Below are positions 1-18,006 of a stretch of 64,000 nucleotides of DNA, piece by piece (position 1 is the stretch's first letter; each line of letters begins with the position of its first letter). The notes under the pieces are model-generated. The model searched no databases, was not told the DNA's origin, and saw nothing but the letters and a program-made list of their open reading frames with translations. Made by a program: the position numbers and the translations under genes. Source of the stretch: Craterostigma plantagineum (taxonomy: Eukaryota > Streptophyta > Magnoliopsida > Lamiales > Linderniaceae); NCBI GenBank assembly GCA_027422505.1, contig JAPQWV010001334.1, positions 1 to 64,000 of the forward strand. Reading direction: 5' to 3'.

Positions 1-11
1 AGAAAAAAAAA

Positions 12-3000
12 ATGGAATCCTCACAACAACATACTACTACTACTACTACAAGAGATAATAACGATACGAAAGAGCCTTTGCTGGGCTCATCTCGCCGGAC
101 GAGGCAAGCTCAGAGCTCGAGGGGATTCTATCAAAGAGCGACATAGCCCGTGTGGGCCCGGGCCAAGAAAGCCCGGCCGCCTGGAGATGAGGCTCATGTG
201 GCGCTTGGCGGGCCCGGCCATAGTTGTATACCTTCTCAACAACGTTATATCAATGTCATCTCAGATCTTCTGCGGACATCTTGGGAACCTTGAGCTAGCT
301 GCTTCTTCTCTTGGGAACAACGGCGTTCAGCTTCTAGCCTATGGAATCATGGTACTAACTAATATGGTCCTCTATTTTATTTATTTTAAGTTTTTAACAT
401 TTATTTTTTCTTTTTCGTTATGATAACCTTGGCTTGACTTGGCTTGACTTGATATGGATTGGCAAGTTAAAACAAGAAATATATATGGTTTTTCGTTATA
501 TTGTGTACTGTTTGTGGGAAAGGTGATATTTTATGGCCGCATTTGATTACGTTTTGAACTTGTCTTTAACTAGTTGAATGAATGGTTGGGCTGTGGTGAT
601 TTAGTTTGAATTTTCTACTGTGAATTTGAATGATTGATTGAATTTTCGTCGGCTGTTGATGTCCGAATGAAATGTTTCGTTACGATGACGACATAATCGA
701 TTACGCTTGTGTCTTTGGAGTTAGTTTTTATGCGTGCTTTATTGTTTGAGTGATTCTGCTATTGATTGAATGTTGCCGGCGGCTTGAAAATAAGAAAACA
801 GAAATTAAGTCAAATCGTAGAGTGAATCCGAACGCGTGTAACTAAGCCTGAAAATAAGAAAACAGAAAAGAAAAAAAAAATCTCTCTAAACCTTGGTCTA
901 TTCTTCCCCTCCCAAGAAACAATCCAAATACGTCCAATTTTCAGTACTATGATCGAAATTTTGAACTCATACGGCATTCTTCCAACAGCTCGGAATGGGA
1001 AGCGCCGTGGAAACGCTCTGCGGCCAAGCCTACGGCGCCGGAAAGTACGAAATGCTCGGAGTCTACATGCAGAGGTCGACGGTCCTCCTCATGCTCACGG
1101 GAATCCCGCTCCTCCTCGTCTACGCATTCTCCAGGCAAATCCTACTCCTACTAGGCCAATCCAAAACCCTCGCCTCGGCGGCCTCGCTCTTCGTCTACGG
1201 CCTAATCCCGCAAATCTTCGCCTACGCCGCGAATTTCCCCATACAGAAGTTCCTCCAGGCACAGAGCATCGTGAACCCTAGCGCATACATATCCGCGGGG
1301 GCCTTGGCCTTGCACGTGGCCCTGACGTGGCTCGTGTTGTACGTCCTCGGCTGGGGTTTGCTCGGTGCCTCCCTTGTGTTGAGCCTATCGTGGTGGGTCC
1401 TCGTCGTGGCCCAGTACGTCTACATAGTGAGCTCGGAGAGGTGTAAGGAGACGTGGACTGGGCTTAGCTCGATGGCATTCTCGGGATTGTGGGATTTCTT
1501 CAGGCTATCGGCGGCGTCTGCTGTCATGCTCTGCTTGGAGACTTGGTACTTTCAGATCTTGGTGCTGATCGCCGGGCTGTTGCCCGACCCAGAAGTCCAG
1601 TTGGATGCCCTCGCCGTCTGGTGAGTGCTTCGTACCAAAAAATGTATATACATCAAATACAAGTTAATGGGAGAAAACCGAAAATGGTCCCAAGTGTTTA
1701 AGGTGTGGACCATATATAGTTCTCAGTCAACCAATTTAGTCTATGATGTTGTCGATTTTGGTTAATTTGGTCATCCCGCCACGGTTAACGTCAATTTTAA
1801 CGGTTGTTCGTGATTTAACGTCAATTTTACGGCGTCCGGGGATTTCGTTTTAAAACTGACATTATCGTGATAGGAGGAACAAATTAGTCCACAACTGACA
1901 ACGTCTGGACTAAATCGGTCTGCATGATAAAATTGTGGACCGTTTTGCCTTTCTCCCACAAATTAACATATTCAGCGTTCATTTACGCGCGCAGTTCTAC
2001 GCTCCTCGGATGGATATTCATGGTGGCCGTCGGGTTCAACGCTTCGGTTAGGTTAGTCTAATTAGTCGCCGCACTAGACCCATCGACCCACGAACCGACC
2101 TGCAGGTCGACCCGAAAAAATGCATATAATAAATGGACGTGTGATTTTTTTTTTGCCTTGTTAGTGTAAGGGTCAGCAACGAGCTCGGGGCGGGTCACCC
2201 GAGGTCTGCCGCATTCAGCGTTGGTGGTGGCCACCTCGGTGTCCTTCGTCATAGCGGTGGTATTCGGCGTGTGCTGCGTAATATGGAGACATCAGCTGAG
2301 CTATTTGTTCACGCCGGGGGAAGTAGTGTCCGATGCAGTTGCCGAACTGACGCCGCCCTGCTGCAACGGCGACTGTTCTCAATGGCATTCAACCAGTCTT
2401 ATCTGGTATGTCTATTTACATAGAATTATATGGTGTTCATGGTGTTCCCTTATGTGGGCAGCTGTTGATTTGACACAATTCGTTGCCATGTCAACAGCCC
2501 ACATCGACATTTAGATTCATTGAATAATTGACATCTTTTGATTGCTGGCGGCATATTAACGCCTTATATAACACATGTTACGTATCAATGAAATATATCG
2601 AGTCAACACCACATCAGCATCCAATTGTTGATCAATGACACTTAAAATGTGTTAATTACAATATAACCTCAAATGTCGACGTGAGCTGTTGACACGACAC
2701 GGATCGGTGCGAATCAATGGGGTGCGACATAAAATTCCTCTCTTTATATATATTATGTTGATAACATTTAATGAATATTTTAAATAGTGTTGTTGCGGTG
2801 GGGTGCGGGTGGCAAGCATTCGTTGCGTATGTGAACGTTGGGTGTTACTACGTTGTGGGCATTCCAGCTGGTGTCATTCTTGGATTCGTCTTCGATCTTG
2901 GAGCTAAGGTTATAATTGAATAAATAACATATATAAGCATTAAAAAAAATCAAAGAATCGATCAACCATCACTAAATTTTAATATAAGTGATTTGTTATT

Positions 3001-3274
3001 TGGCAGGGAATATGGTCAGGCATGCTTGGAGGTATGATCATGCAGACACTAATCTTGATATGGGTCACCCTTCGAACTGATTGGGATAAGGAGGTTCGTT
3101 ATAAATATTCTATATATACTAACTATATATAAGAGTCCTAGTTTGTTCCGCAATTCAAAATTGAAGAAATTCATGTATGTATATGCATATATTCAAATTA
3201 CATTTCAGGTTAAGCAATCAAAGGAACGATTGGAGAAATGGAACAAGTACGTAGAGGAACTCTCTGCTCATTGA
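12..3274 (+). CDS. MATE/DTX (detoxification) efflux transporter, 7 exons, frameshifted in this sequence
   Basis: A multidrug and toxic compound extrusion carrier of the plant DTX family. The family moves flavonoids, alkaloids or other organic compounds across the tonoplast or plasma membrane in exchange for protons. Exons by GT-AG signals and protein similarity: 12-351, 989-1620, 1995-2051, 2171-2405, 2788-2908, 3007-3093 and 3209-3274. Recognisable family stretches are the membrane segment followed by the [14 protein letters not shown] motif in exon 1, [14 protein letters not shown] in exon 2, [16 protein letters not shown] in exon 4 and a hydrophilic C-terminal tail ending EELSAH. The closest family memory is the DTX40/TT12 group; the substrate cannot be read from sequence. 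The frame breaks near 120-185 (before [11 protein letters not shown]), near 2215 and near 2361, each repairable by a one-base change, and the exon 5 junction is one base off. Conservation is high on both sides of each break, so base-call indels are likelier than a pseudogene. The promoter lies outside the window. Confidence 0.88.
1668..1958. mobile_element. MITE with terminal inverted repeats in MATE intron 2
   Basis: A 291 bp element lies between MATE exons 2 and 3. Its left end reads TGGGAGAAAACCGAAAATGG and its right end, reverse-complemented, reads TGGGAGAAAGGCAAAACGG, so the ends are imperfect inverted repeats of about 22 bp. It is flanked by an 8 bp near-duplication, CAAGTTAA on the left (1660-1667) and CAAATTAA on the right (1959-1966). 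An 8 bp target duplication points to the hAT superfamily. There is no coding capacity. Confidence 0.7.
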
Positions 3275-3870
3275 CCAATAATCATAATTTGAGAAAAAAA
3301 TCAAAATCGAAATAAAAGTAATCGATCGTCGGCGCATGTTCAAATTATTGTTGTTAATACTTGCAATTTTGATTCTCCAAGTTCGGTGTTAGCTTTCATT
3401 TACATCCTACTTTCTAGTAAACTAGTGGGTCAACGGTCATGGTTCGCAAAATAGCAAAAATATGAGGGCCAAAGGGAAATTCAAGATGGAGATAGATGAT
3501 TAAGCGTAGGTTTAAGCGTGGTGAATAGATAATTATGAAAGATTAACAGAAAAAAGAAAAAAGAAATGCCGAATTAATCTAATAACAATGTTAAACTAAA
3601 AAATAAAAAGAGGAATAGAGAAAAAAAAATGCAGTGTGTTCTCTCCAACAGGATTTGCATCCACCCTCCAACTCAAACCCTCGCTCGCCCGCCGATGTTA
3701 CGAAAACCCCACCTCGACCGTTAACGACGGCGGAAAGTCGTATATCTGCTGAAAGCCTCTCCCACAAGTCACGGAATCGCACCGCTTGGCGCTTGCTTAT
3801 CCGTCTCGCGAAGCGTTTTTTATATCGGGAATCGTCGATTTGGATCGGAGGGGGAACGGTTTACTCGAAC
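3275..3870. other. Spacer between MATE and TFIIE-alpha genes
   Basis: About 600 bp holding the MATE 3' UTR and the promoter and 5' UTR of the TFIIE-alpha gene. No open frame with plausible coding character and no clear repeat was seen. The GC-richer 3640-3870 stretch is probably the downstream gene's 5' UTR. Confidence 0.5.
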
Positions 3871-6800
3871 ATGGCTAGCATTGAGCCGTTCAATCGGTAT
3901 GTGATTGAATTCTCTCCTCGGTGACTTGTACCGTTTAATTTTGGCAGTTTTTTTTCGAATTGATTTGATTGTAGTTTTTATGTTGGGGTATTTCTTGGGA
4001 TAAAGGTTGGTTAAACTCGCTGCAAGAGCTTTTTACGACGACATAACTACGAAAGGCGAAAATCAGCCGAAGATGGGGAGGAGCGACAATAGGGGGATTG
4101 CTGTTGTGGTTCTTGATGCTCTTACTAGTGAATTTTATGTCCCATTCATGGTTTTGTTTGGAAGGACTGAGTGCGGTTTTTCTTCAAGTGTTATGATGCT
4201 TGAGGCTTTTGCATAACCTTACTTCATTCGTGTCATCTGTGTTTGTTCCTGTTAGTTTAATTGCTTGTTAGAATGACTGTTAAGCAAGCTCGAGTTACGT
4301 TGTTTTTGTTTTGGTTTACTATTGAGAGCTGAAATATGTAGACTTCGCTTGCTCGACAACATTGATTAGGAAAGGCCACAAATACATGTATATATTCCAA
4401 TGTTTAATTCGGGAAAAGGTTACTAGATGCTTATGTATTTATCGCTTGTGATTGATTTGTGCCAGGCGTCAGTGGGTGAGGGAAGAAGATTTGCTAAGGC
4501 CTTGAAGCTTCACACAAGCAACTACGGCGGACTCTTAGTTTTTTGAGGAAGAAAAACTTATTACCCGGGATCACCGTAAGGAGGCAAGTGTTTCATGTTC
4601 AGACTATGACAAAAAGAATTATCATTTACTTAATTTTATCATCTTATAATTTGTTTATTCACCACTGTTCTCTTTATAATTTTTTGACATGAAATTTCAT
4701 GTATATTATTTGAGTGTCCACTTATAGTCTCTATATATTGAAATTTGCCACAGTAATCTATTCAACATCAAGTTTATTATTTATAGTTGCAGTTAACACA
4801 TGAATATGCATTCTCTATATATTGCAGTTTTTTTTTTTATTTCTTTCTGCACATTGTGTTATGTTGGTGATCTGTATATAGTGGAATCTCAGATCAGGCC
4901 AACTTGTAAAGATTTGGATAATCATCTAGATTGTCCCTTAACTAAATCAGCTACGGAACTTGAATTTGAAATTAATTAAGAAGTGATATCTATATACGTA
5001 GTTCGTACCAGGTCCTCTCTCATCTAGGCTATTCTTTTCTTACAGCTCATCTAGTAATATCTAGTTCATTTCATGGAAGAGACCTTTATCTTGGTATCTG
5101 TGGCTAAATTACTTTGTTCGTGCTGGTAAACTTAGTTAATTTTCTTTTATGATGAACTATCTAGCCATTGGATAGAGTACTTCTGCTTAGATGAACATTA
5201 ATCATTGAAGCACATATACCCTTTTCCGATGTGGGATATGGTTCTCAAATATATGTGATGTTTCAATGTTAAGATTGTCATTTCAGTAATATTTTAACTT
5301 TGCAGACTGCAAAAGGTGCGAAAGTATATAATGCTGCAGTTGCTGCTGCGATTGGTGATGGTCCATCTAATGGAAGAGAAGGCGATGATAAATATAAAAT
5401 GCATACCCATTCATATTGTTGTCTTGATTACTCTCAGTTTCTGGCTGCAAAGTAAATTACAATTGGAATATATATTGTTTGAAGTGTGATATCATCATCT
5501 ATATGCATTCATTCCTGTTCAGCTATTCATATTACTTCATGTAGCACCTGCTTGAACAATATATTTGAACTACACTTTCTTTTGCAGATATATGATGTGG
5601 TGAGGTACCGATTACATAGAATGAAGCAAAAACTGAAGGATGAACTGGAGAGCAAGAATTCAGTTCAACAGTATATCTGTCCAAACTGCAGTAGAACGTA
5701 TAAGCTATATCCTCATTTGCCACAAATCATTTTTTTAGTCTCCCATTATAGAACGGAGATGTTAAATGAAATGCAGCTATACAGCCCTGATGCTCTGCGG
5801 TTGATATCACCATATGATGAGGACTTCCATTGTGAAAACTGTAATGGGGGTTCTTGTGCTGAGGGTGACAAATTTGCTGCTCAGGACTTCGGAGATGGAG
5901 ATGATAATGCGAGGAGGCGTCGCCATGAAAAATTAAAAGATATGCTGACAAAGATGGAGGTTTGTGCTCTTTCGAGTTCATGTTTTAAGAGTTTATGACT
6001 TGGACGTGGACAGTAAGTGGTATATAATAATGATGCGAATTTATTGCTTTTCTATTTCGTTGTTTGAACTTGACGTAAGTCTCATTAGTCCTTTGAACTT
6101 GATCCCATGCTGCTGTAATTAAACAATAGTCAGCAAAATGGAAGAAAGGATTTTTTCATAGTACTGTCAATTGTCGGGCTTGTAATTGGAATTTTTTTTT
6201 AAGTCCTCAGCGAAATATGTTTTTTGCAAGTCTTCTTCTCCTTGCCAATGATGCACATCTCCTAAACTCAATTACAATTGGGTTTTAATTTCTGTAGTAT
6301 CTTGAGATTTCTGGTTCTTTCTGATATCTTTCATGACCATATGCGATGGTCTATCCGTAATCGCTCTGTACTTTTATACTGTTTTTGATATTCTCTCTTT
6401 GTTCTTGGTCCTCCGGCAGTGGAAGTGGATATATTTGCCCTTTTTCAAACATGGATGAGATTTGAAGTAAAACGTTATTAGCACAATGAAAATTTTCGGC
6501 AGATCTTGACTTCCATTGCTATCATTTGAAAAATTTGCTTGGGATACAGGAACAGCTTAAGCACTGACAGATCAACTTGTGAGGGTGAAAGATTTGCCTG
6601 CTCCTGAGTTTGGAAGTCTTCAGGCTTGGGAACTGAGGGCAAATGCCGCAGGTCGATCTGCCAATGGTGACCTTAATTCTAACGACCCATCTTCACTTTC
6701 ACAAGGACTTGGTTTTGGAGAACTCCTATGCCTTACGTCGGTGAAACAAAGGTAACTATAGAATCCATTTTCAATTCCTGATTGAAGCTTCTTTTCTCTG

Positions 6801-7072
6801 GAATTTCTTCACTGACGAACCTCTTCTTTTTCAGATTGAAGTTGCCTTCTCTGGAATTGATGATAAAGATGTTAAATCCGTCAATGCAAGCACGCCCATG
6901 AAGGTCTTACCTCCATGGATGATCAAGGAAGGGATGAACCTTACAAAAGAACAACGCGGAGAAACTAGGGCAGCAGATACAAAGACGGCACTGCTTTGAC
7001 AACCTCAGAGCTTTCAGACGACAAGAAGTCTGCTGCCGTAGATTACGAAGCAAAGGCCGTACATGTTTGTTC

Positions 7073-7110
<38 letters not shown>

Positions 7111-7589
7111 ATATTCGAAAACTGAGTCAAATCACTTGAGTTGGTTTGCAATTTGTATGTTATCTTTTTTCTTCCGCAGGAGGATATGTGAGAGCCTTTT
7201 ATGCTGCTGTAATTGAGCGCCAACAAAAACAAGAAATGCCGTCAAGGCAGAGGAGGCAACTAATTCTTCTGTACACAGTGAAGAATCCATGGCCGCCGAG
7301 CGACGAAGTTGGCGTGAAATCGAAGCGCGAGAAGAAGAGTTTGAAGGAGATGGTGTGGAATGGGAGGAGGCTCATCCATCGGGTATATAACATCCATTTA
7401 CAGAGCTCAGATTTTTATCCTTAGCTTGAAAATTTTGATCGTCGTTTTTTTTTATTTATCGACAATTTGAGGGCTGGCGTTTTTTCGCAGGTGGACCTTT
7501 CTGGGCGGTATAAGGTGAACGACTTAAACGTAGAAGCTGAAGCAGATGCTTCGGAGGATGACGATGACATCGACTGGGAAGAAGGATGA
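3871..7589 (+). CDS. General transcription factor IIE subunit alpha (TFIIE large subunit), about 10 exons
   Basis: The large subunit of TFIIE, which acts in the nucleus at RNA polymerase II promoters to recruit and regulate TFIIH. The start MASIEPFNR lies in a short first exon (3871-3896). Further exons run 4006-about 4130, 4468-about 4584, 5306-about 5438, 5588-about 5703, about 5785-5959, 6550-6751, 6835-about 7060, 7180-7382 and 7491-7589. The N-terminal winged-helix part reads LVKLAARAFYDDITTKGENQ. The C4 zinc ribbon is visible as YICPNC followed after the next exon junction by FHCENCNG. The tail has the highly acidic DDDDIDWEEG ending typical of the family. At least six one-base frame breaks are needed, for example in exon 3 around GAAGATTTGCTAAGG, in exon 7 after EQLK and in exons 8 and 9, and two donor sites lack a base. 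Because the protein is conserved throughout, indels in the consensus are likelier than gene death. Confidence 0.9.
7072..7110. repeat. CT microsatellite
   Basis: An almost pure CT dinucleotide tract with one interruption. It sits just after the exon 8 donor region of the TFIIE-alpha gene and serves as a long polypyrimidine run inside the intron. Confidence 0.9.
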
Positions 7590-8711
7590 GAAATGTCTTC
7601 GAAGTCAATTGGGTTTTTAAGCTATTGAAACATATCTGGCTCTCAGATTGAGTTGTTTGAACAGTGTGGTCTTTTTTAGGCCATGCCATCCTTGACGTAC
7701 TATTGAAGAAAATGTAACATAAATATATGTGTGCTTGTGTTAACGTCATTATATATACTGTGGGGAAGCATTTTCGTATCAACGACGAAGACTTGCTTAT
7801 ATTTGAATCATTTTTCATATGATATTTTGGGATCAAATTCGCAGTTCATGGGACCATGGCGACACCGTAGTTGACATTAATTGCGAAACTCCCTCAGTCA
7901 CACATGTGATATTATATTTTATATATATATATATATATAGCTGACCGCAAAGAATAATGAATGACTAGAGAGACAGCAGCTAATGCATCGAATACCATAT
8001 TATTTCCACGCGGTAGAATTATATAAAAGATTGGGACTCATTTCAGGCCCGTCAACTTCACGTATTCCGTGTCTAAGATTAGTTAGGACTTGATTTATGC
8101 GTACCACTCACAATATTATTACTTAATGTATGGAATAATACAAACATCATAATCAGTTCATATATATTTTATAACACTTTTTTTAACTTTTAGTCCTTAT
8201 CTCTATTTTACAAGCGGTCCGAAACTTATTTTAAAATTTTAGTGGGCCTGAATTCAAATTAACCGTAAAAGATTAGTATCGAATAAAATAAGCGAAGAGG
8301 AAAAGTATTTAACCAAAATTTGAAAGAAGCACACATTTTTCTACCCCATGCACGTGAGTTGCAGCAACAAGTTGGTGGGATCGGTTTTTAGTAAAACAGA
8401 CAACTAAGAATAATTCTTTACCTAGCTTGCAAGAAGAAACTGTGTTTAGGCTTTTTCAAGTCTCAAGACTCTACACTTGTATATATAATTAAACTTCTTG
8501 ATTCTCTAGCTTCGTAGCAAAAACAACAAAGGAAAAGTACAAAACTAAAAAAGGCAAGTCATTCCTATCATTCATATGGTTCTGACTATGTTCAAGCCTC
8601 AGGTAACATGAGTGTCCCAGTTGAACTTCTTGATCGGTTATGTAAATTTTTTTCAAGTTTTTACATGGGAGATTGAATTACGTAAATGACCCAATATTAG
8701 TCTTGATAAAT
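7590..8711. other. AT-rich spacer downstream of TFIIE-alpha
   Basis: About 1.1 kb of 3' UTR and AT-rich intergenic DNA with a short AT dinucleotide run near 7920-7940. A possible short leader exon starts at ATG 8577 and ends at a donor-like CAG|GTAAC near 8604, but nothing confirms it. No other gene is seen. Confidence 0.4.
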
Positions 8712-9175
8712 GGATGCTTTAACTACCATTTTTGGTTTCAATACGATTGGAAAATCTGTTACTTTCCGCATTTATCATGTGGGCTTCGAAGACATCGACT
8801 TCTGCAACTTGTGTTTTTGTCTTTATGTGCACAGCTGTAATAATTTCTTTGGATATTACGCACCTTAATCTGATGGTCATCGGAGTTATTAAAGATTCAA
8901 CGGTTGGATTAAACTCGTCGCCAAAAGGACTTACCTGTTTCATTTTACGACATACGTTCGTTCGTCTGATTACCAGCAGAAAAGTTGATAATTGGAGTCT
9001 GTTTGTCGGCTACTATGCATTGCAATTCATGCTTAGCTCAATTGACTTCCATGCCGTTCGTTATAAGCTCAACCAATTTCAACTTCGGGCTCACGAGATC
9101 CCTGGTTTTGTCGCTTCTCTCGAGGTACATATCGTTTTAGCACCCAAGGTGTTTGATTTATTGTCTCTACGGTGA
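8712..9175 (+). CDS. Possible small multi-spanning membrane protein, unknown family
   Basis: A reading frame of about 150 codons rich in hydrophobic segments: roughly residues 8-25, 30-60 and 95-115 of the product, followed by a charged stretch KLNQFQLRAHEIPGF. I do not recognise the family. An ATG at 8712 (MDALTTI) joins the long frame if one T is removed from the TTTTT run at 8729-8733; otherwise the long frame has no ATG start. The frame ends at a TGA only 14 bp before the proposed glutamate-receptor start at 9189. An alternative is that a donor after SLE (GAG|GTACAT at 9124/9125) is spliced to about 9184, so that the hydrophobic segment MKAMRDFIAFLGLALG becomes the C-terminus of this protein, ending at the TAG near 9298. 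Low-to-moderate confidence that this is a gene at all. Confidence 0.38.
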
Positions 9176-9188
9176 TTCGATAGAAGCT

Positions 9189-13241
<4,053 letters not shown>

Positions 13242-14325
13242 ATCAGTTTGTAAAATTTTAAAGGAAGATATAAAAGGGAGAATATTTTTTTTCTATGCAT
13301 TGGTTGTGCACAGTAATGTAATGATGAAACTAGAGGCAGTGTTTTTTCCCTCACTTCAGTTCTGCAATATATACCTATTACAGAAGAACCAAATCAAAAA
13401 TTCAGATATGAGAAAAAAGGGGAAAAACCCGAGTTTCAATTCGTTTCCAGCGGTGTCGAAGGGCTACTACTCGAGTTTTATTTCTTGTGGTTTTGGTGGG
13501 TCGAGTTCGAGATAGTAGAAAGGCTCCGTAGGTTCTTCCCTGCAAATCATTCATCATGGAAATTCATATCTCAACAAGCAATGGAAATAATGGAAAAATC
13601 AGAAACGGAGATATCATTATTTCGAAGAAAATACCAAGCTGAACTCGATGTATGTTCAAAGAATCGGAGAACTGTATCTATTTTAGCCCTTATTCATACC
13701 CTGGCTTTGAACGCATGCACCGCCAAAATAGCTTGAATGGACCGGAACTGTTTTTAAAAGGGTTCCCTTCGAAGCATGCCTCCAAAAAACCAACAAAAAG
13801 TAAAAGAATTAGAGGTAAAACCCATTTTTCTGTTAGTTAAGCTAAAGTGTATGTCTCAGCAATATTAGTTAACTACTCCAGAGATAAGCCATTTCTGTTT
13901 AAAAGTCGAACACAACACAACACAGACACAGATACATATCATCACATCCAAGCGGAGATACAACGTAGTATGAAAATCAATGATTGCGATAGTTTAGAAA
14001 ATTGCATTGATAACATGTTTCTGTTATGATTCACAAGCTCAAGATCAAGAAAACGTGGCTCGATTTACCAAGTCCTTCTATCATCTTCGTGCCGACTAAT
14101 AAAAGCACTCTTGATGCTTTTGCTAATGATTAGCAGCACTCAAACGACAACTAGAACTCTAACAGACACCAATTGTTCCATCCAACGATGAACAAAGACA
14201 AATTTATAAGATTGCTTAAACGATTGTCCAGTCTTCATATTTCTTTTGTTCAGCATAAAAAAAAAAAAAAAGATTTTGGCGTCTCCACCTTATTCACTAC
14301 ATACCCAATTACTTTGCGCACGCGA

Positions 14326-14539
14326 CTAGCAGAAGACCAACGCAGCTAACACGACAATTTGACTGAAAACCCAAACTTATTGATCACTGATAACATCATT
14401 GGAATGAAAATCGTAGACAAAAAAATGTTTACCTTGGATGACATCTTCGCTCGGTCATTGCATCTGTGAGCTTTGGGTCCTTGTGTGGCCCGGGGAGACG
14501 CCCATGGACTCTCTCTTCTCGCACAGGTCTTTCGCTCAT
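14326..14539 (-). CDS. Candidate two-exon small protein gene (47 residues), unknown
   Basis: A GC-richer island in AT-rich DNA. On the minus strand an ATG at 14539 opens MSERPVREERVHGR and continues to a good donor (CCAAG|GTAAAC, exon 14433-14539). An acceptor TTTTCAG at 14363-14369 opens exon 14326-14362, which stays in frame to a TAG and encodes a hydrophobic tail QIVVLAALVFC. The total is 144 bp, a multiple of three. The frame is also open upstream of the ATG (SSAVRKISAG), so a further 5' exon is possible. Arg/His/Pro-rich head plus short hydrophobic tail; family not recognised. It could be a non-coding transcript instead. Confidence 0.35.
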
Positions 14540-16289
14540 ACCTGCTGAGATCTTCCTTACTGCTGAGCTGACCTCACACAGTAAGATTTTGAGACTGAAT
14601 AATTTGTTCAGTACTATTATTTTTTTTGGCCTGCGGTGACGAATAAATCCTTTTACAGGGCTTAATCGAAACGGTGAACTATCTTTAGGGGCTTGTATGC
14701 AAATACACAGTTACAAAACCCGAATCTTGGATCGAAGCGGGTGGAACCCGGTTGCGGGTGGGGCAGAACGATTTCCCGTTTTAAAATTATCGGATAACGA
14801 CGACCTAATTTCACCCTTACATATTAAAATATTTTTGATCATCTTGAAAGTTACGGATATATGACGATTTGTCCAAACATGTTTACTTCACTACTAACAA
14901 TCTATATCAATTAAAATTCAATCATCTACCCTGCCTGGCCTGGCGCATAGTTTTATTAATTTGAAAAAAATCCAATAATCTCTCTAATTTGCTTGGTCAA
15001 ATGTCCAAAAGGTAGTTTGGTTGCTGAATTTTGATACGTAACTATGATTCATGATTGTCAACTAATTGAAGTAATTATAAATGCACCGAAAATTAGAAAG
15101 CAGGGAATAATTGCCACTAACTTCGTATGTCAAAAATTCCACCTCATCATATTCAAGAGAGTATCACCGCAAGTTATTTTGTTAGGAAAGGATAGAATAT
15201 AAACCATAACCTTGAAAGCAATCACCGTGATCAGAATTTTTCTTTTTTTTCCTTACAGAAGAGCAACATTTTTTATTTAAAGCTAACAATAATTACAATG
15301 AACATTTACCAACGCATTTCACTTTTCATCTTAAAAAACACATTCAAAATTCAATAATGGTAATCATGTCCCCTAACTAAAATTTTCCAATAATGTTCAG
15401 CTCTCCAACAAAAGTCAATATTTTTAATGATGACCTCCTTCTTATTTAGAATGTTAGACCATAATCAATGAGTAGGAATCCAGCCATCTATATTAAAACT
15501 AAAGATTGTGGCTTCTTCATGGAATTTAAATATTTAAAACAATTATTTGGGAATATACCCACTACATAGGCAATAACTAGCCATGTTCCTCCAACAACCC
15601 CATCTTGCTCGCATTACTTAAATAAAGCGGACTTCTGCTTACCAATTCAAACCCTCGAAATCCCAAGCTGTTCTTTGTAATAATTAACTTGTTCCATAAG
15701 TTATATACCTTTCATGACTTTGGATCTATTATAATAAAATTTATACCCATATTTTAGTTTAATAACGCGTTTTAGGTATGAAACCTTACCATAACTCAAA
15801 ACGGTGCGACAAATAATTCCATCGTTATTGAACACGAAATAGAGAAATATGACGTGCTATTGAGCAAGTACAAGAAATATGTACATTTTTCACCAACAAT
15901 TCAATTAAATTATGACATTTCGCTAAAATCTTATTAAGTTGATATAATGCACATGCGACGTTATGTGAAGTGAAGATATCAAATTTATAGATGCTGAGGT
16001 AGAGATGCATGATGATGATATATATTTTCAAAACGCCTTAACGATATTTTGTTGAATTCACTGGTATTATCTATTAACGAGCCAAGGTTAGTTGAAGATA
16101 ACGATTTGAGGGTTTTCTAACATTAGTATTATACAACACAATTTATCCCCTAAAATGTCAAACTCTTGCAACATGTGAATAAATAAAAGGGTCAACCTTG
16201 CGCTTAGGAGAATACATCAAACTAAGCCTATAATTAAAAAGAATTGCAAATCATTTGCACAACTCTACCACGACAATCTGTACTGCTCC

Positions 16290-16298
16290 TATATAAGA
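16290..16298 (+). promoter_or_regulatory. TATA box of the peroxidase gene
   Basis: TATATAAG-type box about 85 bp before the peroxidase start codon, in the expected place for a short 5' UTR. Confidence 0.55.
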
Positions 16299-16378
16299 CG
16301 GCCTCCATCGTTACTCAAAACAAATCACTTCGCAAAAGAGTAAAATAAAGCAAGGAATATCACACACATAAATTGGCG

Positions 16379-18006
<1,628 letters not shown>

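Larger units (their letters stand above)
13242..16378. other. 3.1 kb spacer between GLR and peroxidase genes
   Basis: Mostly AT-rich sequence with no long open frame. It contains the GLR 3' UTR, a candidate tiny minus-strand gene (14326-14539, listed separately) and the peroxidase promoter. Nothing else that I can name is visible between 14650 and 16280. Confidence 0.5.

Noticed and set aside
7014..7232. Arg-Glu-rich frame in the TFIIE-alpha intron
   Set aside because: Translation of the CT microsatellite at 7072-7110.
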